A DNA stretch of 9,525 nucleotides from JAWLCG01 sp041687295. GTDB taxonomy: Bacteria > Planctomycetota > Phycisphaerae > SM23-33 > FEN-1343. The notes beneath the pieces were generated by a model. The model was not told where the DNA came from and did no database searches. It saw only the letters and a list, made by a program, of their open reading frames with translations. Shown one piece after another: positions 6,319-9,525 of this stretch (the first letter of the stretch is position 1; each line of letters starts with the position of its first letter). Location of the stretch: positions 1 to 9,525 of the forward strand of contig JAWLCG010000191.1 in the NCBI GenBank assembly GCA_041687295.1. Reading direction: 5' to 3'. The position numbers and the translations under genes were made by a program.

Positions 6319-7133
6319 TCCGCGCGCAAGACCTGCTCGCCGACATCGACGCCTGCGACCTGCCGCCGGGGCAGGGGGCCTTCTGGTGGCTGGGCCAGCA
6401 CAGCTTCGGCGTCAAGCTGGGCCGGGCCGTGGTGTACATCGACCCGTACCTCTCGCCCAACCCGCAGCGCCAGGTAGAGCCGTTGTTGGCCCCGGCCGAC
6501 CTGGCCCACGCGGATTGGGTCCTGGGCAGCCATGACCACGCCGACCACATCGATCGGCCCGCCTGGCCGGTGATCGCCCAAGCCGCCCCGCAGGCGCGGT
6601 TCGTCGTGCCCGAGCTGCTGCGGGAGCGGGTGGCGGCCGAGCTGCACCTGCCGGCCGAGCGGGTCCTGGGCGTGGATGAGGGGCGCGTCGTCGAGCACGC
6701 CGGCGTCCGCGTGACGGCGGTGCCGGCCGCCCACGAGCTTCTCGACACCGACGAGGCGACCGGCCTGCACCCCTACGTGGGTTTCGTCCTGGAGGGTCAC
6801 GGCCTGCGGATCTACCACGCCGGCGACACGTGCGTCTACGAGGGCATGCAGGCCGGCCTGCGCCGCTGCGGCCCGCTCGACCTGGCCCTGCTGCCCATCA
6901 ATGGCCGCGACGCGAAGCGGCTCGCCTCGGGCTGCATCGGCAACATGACCTACCAGGAGGCCGTCGACCTCGCCGGCACCCTCCGCCCCGGCCTGACGGT
7001 GCCGACCCACTTCGAGATGTTCGCCGCCAACAGTCAGGACCCCCAGCCCTTCGTCGAGTACCTCCACGTCAAGTACCCCGACCTGCAGACCCTCATCCCT
7101 CGCCACGGCCAGCGGACCCGTTTCGGCGCGTAG
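6315..7133 (+). CDS. UlaG-like metallo-beta-lactamase-fold hydrolase
   Basis: A 272-residue metal-dependent hydrolase. The metal-binding motif is HDHADH (His73, His75, Asp77, His78), followed by His140 (AAHE), Asp171 (AGDTCVYEG) and His232 (PTHFEMF). LLPINGRDAKR (192-202) and the ending PTHFEMFAANSQDP are hallmarks of the UlaG group, named for L-ascorbate-6-phosphate lactonase. It has no signal peptide and should be cytosolic. GGAG lies 8 nt before the ATG, which overlaps the previous stop as ATGA. Other UlaG genes for ascorbate use (PTS, decarboxylase, epimerase) are absent, so a lactone or another phosphorylated or ester substrate is possible. Family assignment is firm; the substrate is not. 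Confidence 0.88.
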   Translation: MIRAQDLLADIDACDLPPGQGAFWWLGQHSFGVKLGRAVVYIDPYLSPNPQRQVEPLLAPADLAHADWVLGSHDHADHIDRPAWPVIAQAAPQARFVVPELLRERVAAELHLPAERVLGVDEGRVVEHAGVRVTAVPAAHELLDTDEATGLHPYVGFVLEGHGLRIYHAGDTCVYEGMQAGLRRCGPLDLALLPINGRDAKRLASGCIGNMTYQEAVDLAGTLRPGLTVPTHFEMFAANSQDPQPFVEYLHVKYPDLQTLIPRHGQRTRFGA

Positions 7134-7150
7134 GGCGGGCACCGCCCGCC
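7134..7150 (+). terminator. GC hairpin directly after the UlaG-like gene
   Basis: GGCGGGC (7134-7140) and GCCCGCC (7144-7150) form a perfect 7-bp stem with a 3-nt loop. It starts at the base after the TAG stop codon. No T-run follows, so it is at best a non-canonical terminator or a 3'-end stabiliser. Confidence 0.35.
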
Positions 7151-7177
7151 GTCGATGGCGCCCGGCGCCGCCACGTT

Positions 7178-7316
7178 GTAGGGCACGTGGGTTCTTGCCG
7201 TAGCGACAGCGCAGGCGAGGTTCCGCGTGCCGCGAGGGCGGATCGCCCAGCGAATCGCCGGGCGCCTTCGCGGCACGCAGAACCGCTCGCTGCGCTCACG
7301 AACCTACGTGCCCTAC
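7178..7316. repeat. 139-bp imperfect inverted repeat (long hairpin element)
   Basis: Outer arms 7178-7194 and 7300-7316 pair over 17 bp. Further inside, 7208-7214 pairs with 7290-7296 (7 bp), 7219-7223 with 7280-7284 (5 bp), and 7225-7240 with 7263-7278 (16 bp). The apical loop is 22 nt. The single non-Watson-Crick position in each of the two long stems is G opposite T on the plus strand, which would be a G-U pair in a plus-strand transcript. It fills the space between two convergent genes and ends 4 bp before the stop codon of the minus-strand gene. Possible roles are a bidirectional terminator, a REP-like element, or a small transposon-derived repeat; no target-site duplication is evident. 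Confidence 0.75.
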
Positions 7317-7320
7317 GGCG

Positions 7321-9525
7321 CTACTCGCCGGCCTCGAGGGCGCCGGCGTCGCGGGCATCGCCGGTGGGGGCGTTTCCGGCGAAGTCGCGGAGGAACGGCC
7401 CGTCGAACTGCCAGGCGTAGAGTTCGCCGATGTCGGTCTGGGCGTCGGCGAGCGTGCCCCGGCTGACGCGGAGGAAGTCGATCTCGCCGCGGAAGAAGTT
7501 TCCGTTGGGCCCCTTGCCCACGAGGAAGTCGCCGGTGTTGGCCAGCGAGGCCTCGGCGGGCAGGTCCAGCGGCGCCGGCTCGCCGACGGGCTGGCCGTCG
7601 AGGTAGAACTGCACGCGGCCTGCCTGGCGGTCGACCTCGGCGATCAGGTGGTGCCACTGCCCGTCGCCCACCACCGGGCCGGTGGCGGAGGCCCGCTGGC
7701 CGGCAGAGGCCACGATCAGCGTCACCGGCTGGCCGGGCCCGCCGGCGCCGAGCATGTAGCCGGCCTCGGCGGTGTTCTTGCTCACCAGCGTGCCGGCCCC
7801 GTCAGCGGGCATGCGGAAGACGATCTCGATCAGGAAGCTGTTGGTGTCCATGTCGAGCGTCTTGCGCTGCGAACCGGGGTAGACGGCCTGGCCACGCTGC
7901 ACGCGTCCCTCGACGATGCCGAGGGGGTAGGTCATGTCGCGGGTCATCTCTTCGTGGGTGAGCACGGCGTAGCGCTGCCCGTCGAAGGCCAGGGCGCCGT
8001 CGATCCAGTCCTCCAACTCGCCGGCGACGTAGTCGTCGGGGCTCACCTGGCTGACGGTGAGGTCCATGCGCGGCACGAAGTAGTACATGCCGCGCTCCAT
8101 GTGCTCGTCCTGCATGTAGAAGTTTTCGCCCAGGACGATCTCGGGTGCGGTGTCGCTGCGGAGGAAGTGCCACTCGCCCACGACGCGGGCGATGCCCCAG
8201 GGGACGAAGAACTTCACGCCCTGGTCGATGGCGGCCGAGCCGGGGGCGGGGCGGTAGTCCTGGTTGGCCGGGTCGGCCAGCGGGCGCTCGTCGACGTGCA
8301 CGCCGATGGAGCTGACGCGGGCGTTCATGGTCGCCAGGGCCTCACTGAGCTCCTCGAGGGTGTTGCCGGCGTAGACCTCGGCCCCGCCGCCGCTCTGTCG
8401 GCTGATGCCGCCGACGAAGCCGAAATCCCCCCGGCCCTCGTAGCCGCCCTTGGGGTTGCCCCAGAAGACGTTGTCGCCGTAGGCCATCGTCGGGATGCCC
8501 ACTCGGCCCATGGCGCCGGTGTCGCCGCCGCCCATCATCGACACGTCGCCGGGGCGGTTCTGGCCCATGAAGCTGCGCGAGCAGTCGACGAAGACGTTGC
8601 CCAGGATCGCCGAGCGGTTGCCCGAGCTGCCGTTCAGGCCGTACTCGAAGCGGTAGATCGTGTTGTTGAACAGGTTGTTCAGGAAGCCGAAGACCATGAA
8701 GTAGCCGCAGTGGCCGTAGTCGTTGGCCCCGTCGTGCTCGCCGGTGCCGTCAAGGATGTTGTTGAAGCTGTACACCTTGAACGCGCCGTCGAGGTAGAGG
8801 TTGTAGGCCAGCTCGACGGGGATGAAGGTGGTCGTGCCGACGCAGTTTCGGCTGATGTTGTTGTAGAAGTAGGCCGGGCCGCCCTGGAAGATCTCCAGCG
8901 CCCCGTAGTCGTTGCAGCCGAGCATCGTGTTCTCGACCTTGTTGTGGTGCACCAGGATGCGGGCGAGGGGCACCTCGTTGATCGAGCCGCTGCCCTTGCC
9001 GCCGGTGACGAAGATGCCGCTGCCCCAGCTGGTGTCGACGAAGTTGCCGGCCAGCTCGGCCGTCTCGGGCAGCGTCACGCGGATGGCGGGAATGGGCTCG
9101 GTGGGGCTCTTGCCGGGGCGGTGGCCGCTGTTGACGATGCGGTTGCGCAGCACGCGGACGCCGCGGAGCACGGCGTAGGGCTCGCCCTGGACGGACTGGC
9201 TCTGGCCCTCGACCCGGATGGCGCTGAGGCCCTCGGAGTTGCGGATGTCGTTGTCGGTGATGGTGATGTTGGTCATCACGTCGTTGTTGAAGGGGCCGAA
9301 GTCCTGCGCCCGCAGGTCGGCTGCCGCGCCCGTGCCGCCGGGGCGGGGGAAGGCCGTGACCGCGCTGGCGACGTTGGTGAAGCGGCAGTGGCTGACGGTG
9401 ATGTCGTCGCAGCTGCCCACGGCCCGCACGGCCGGCGAGATGCCCACGTACCACGGGTAGCCGTAGGTGCCGTCGTCGGGGTCGTTGAAGCTGAAGCTCA
9501 GGCCGCTGACGACGAGGTGGCGCTG
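7321..9525 (-). CDS. large parallel beta-helix plus LamG protein, N-terminus outside window
   Basis: The frame is open to the right edge, giving 734 residues with no start; a GTG at 9447 is internal, since in-frame coding continues upstream (ending GYPWY just before it). Residues 1 to about 436 carry irregular beta-helix turns with asparagine-rich rungs (ITVSHCRFTNV, ITITDNDIRNS, ILVHHNKVENT, FLNNLFNNTIY, AILGNVFVDCS), closing with DYRPAPGSAAIDQG. Residues about 556-690 form a LamG/concanavalin-like domain (TNSFLIEIVFRM, DGQWHHLIAEVD, VQFYLDGQPVGE). The 437-555 linker is unrecognised. Such proteins are usually exported polysaccharide-binding or -cleaving proteins, but any signal peptide is not visible. 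Enzymatic activity is unproven. It converges on the plus-strand set. Confidence 0.85.
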   Translation of the reverse strand, partial: QRHLVVSGLSFSFNDPDDGTYGYPWYVGISPAVRAVGSCDDITVSHCRFTNVASAVTAFPRPGGTGAAADLRAQDFGPFNNDVMTNITITDNDIRNSEGLSAIRVEGQSQSVQGEPYAVLRGVRVLRNRIVNSGHRPGKSPTEPIPAIRVTLPETAELAGNFVDTSWGSGIFVTGGKGSGSINEVPLARILVHHNKVENTMLGCNDYGALEIFQGGPAYFYNNISRNCVGTTTFIPVELAYNLYLDGAFKVYSFNNILDGTGEHDGANDYGHCGYFMVFGFLNNLFNNTIYRFEYGLNGSSGNRSAILGNVFVDCSRSFMGQNRPGDVSMMGGGDTGAMGRVGIPTMAYGDNVFWGNPKGGYEGRGDFGFVGGISRQSGGGAEVYAGNTLEELSEALATMNARVSSIGVHVDERPLADPANQDYRPAPGSAAIDQGVKFFVPWGIARVVGEWHFLRSDTAPEIVLGENFYMQDEHMERGMYYFVPRMDLTVSQVSPDDYVAGELEDWIDGALAFDGQRYAVLTHEEMTRDMTYPLGIVEGRVQRGQAVYPGSQRKTLDMDTNSFLIEIVFRMPADGAGTLVSKNTAEAGYMLGAGGPGQPVTLIVASAGQRASATGPVVGDGQWHHLIAEVDRQAGRVQFYLDGQPVGEPAPLDLPAEASLANTGDFLVGKGPNGNFFRGEIDFLRVSRGTLADAQTDIGELYAWQFDGPFLRDFAGNAPTGDARDAGALEAGE

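Noticed and set aside
6075..7142. 355-residue minus-strand open frame opposite the UlaG-like gene
   Set aside because: No recognisable motif; it is a shadow of the plus-strand gene, which carries the full metal-binding motif set.
7178..7316. Insertion sequence or MITE with target-site duplication
   Set aside because: Terminal arms exist, but no duplicated flanking bases and no transposase are seen, so it is recorded only as an inverted-repeat element.

Overview
This is a very GC-rich bacterial segment. GC-rich third positions, the secreted-type parallel beta-helix plus LamG protein, and the divergent uroporphyrinogen-decarboxylase-like (URO-D-like) protein beside zinc dehydrogenases together suggest a planctomycete, perhaps of the Phycisphaerae type. 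That placement is inference from gene style; the window contains no rRNA or other phylogenetic marker.

Left block (69-2951, minus strand): a compact four-gene operon, thiG-thiH-thiS-thiF in transcription order, that builds the thiazole half of thiamine. Genes overlap by 4 bp (thiG/thiH) and 16 bp (thiH/thiS), or are 2 bp apart (thiS/thiF). ThiF adenylates the ThiS C-terminus so that it can carry sulfur. ThiH, a radical-SAM enzyme, makes dehydroglycine from tyrosine. ThiG condenses these with deoxyxylulose 5-phosphate. Having ThiH rather than the oxygen-dependent ThiO fits anaerobic or facultative life. A good sigma-70-like promoter lies just upstream of thiG, and there is no room for a TPP riboswitch after it.

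Middle block (3158-7133, plus strand): divergent from the thi operon, a four-gene set encodes a URO-D-like protein, two different MDR-family zinc dehydrogenases and an UlaG-like metallo-beta-lactamase-fold hydrolase. The last three genes are joined by ATGA overlaps, so they are almost certainly co-transcribed. Together they look like a small catabolic or redox pathway, perhaps oxidation of a sugar or polyol to a lactone followed by lactone opening. The substrate cannot be read from the sequence. This is the most interesting candidate for an undescribed function.

Right block (7321-9525, minus strand): the C-terminal 734 residues of a large beta-helix plus LamG protein whose N-terminus lies outside the window. 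Between it and the middle block (7134-7320) is non-coding DNA with a short GC hairpin directly after a stop codon and a 139-bp imperfect inverted repeat. The left edge (1-58), downstream of thiF, holds two overlapping hairpin-forming inverted repeats.

I saw no tRNA, rRNA, CRISPR array, transposase or phage gene.
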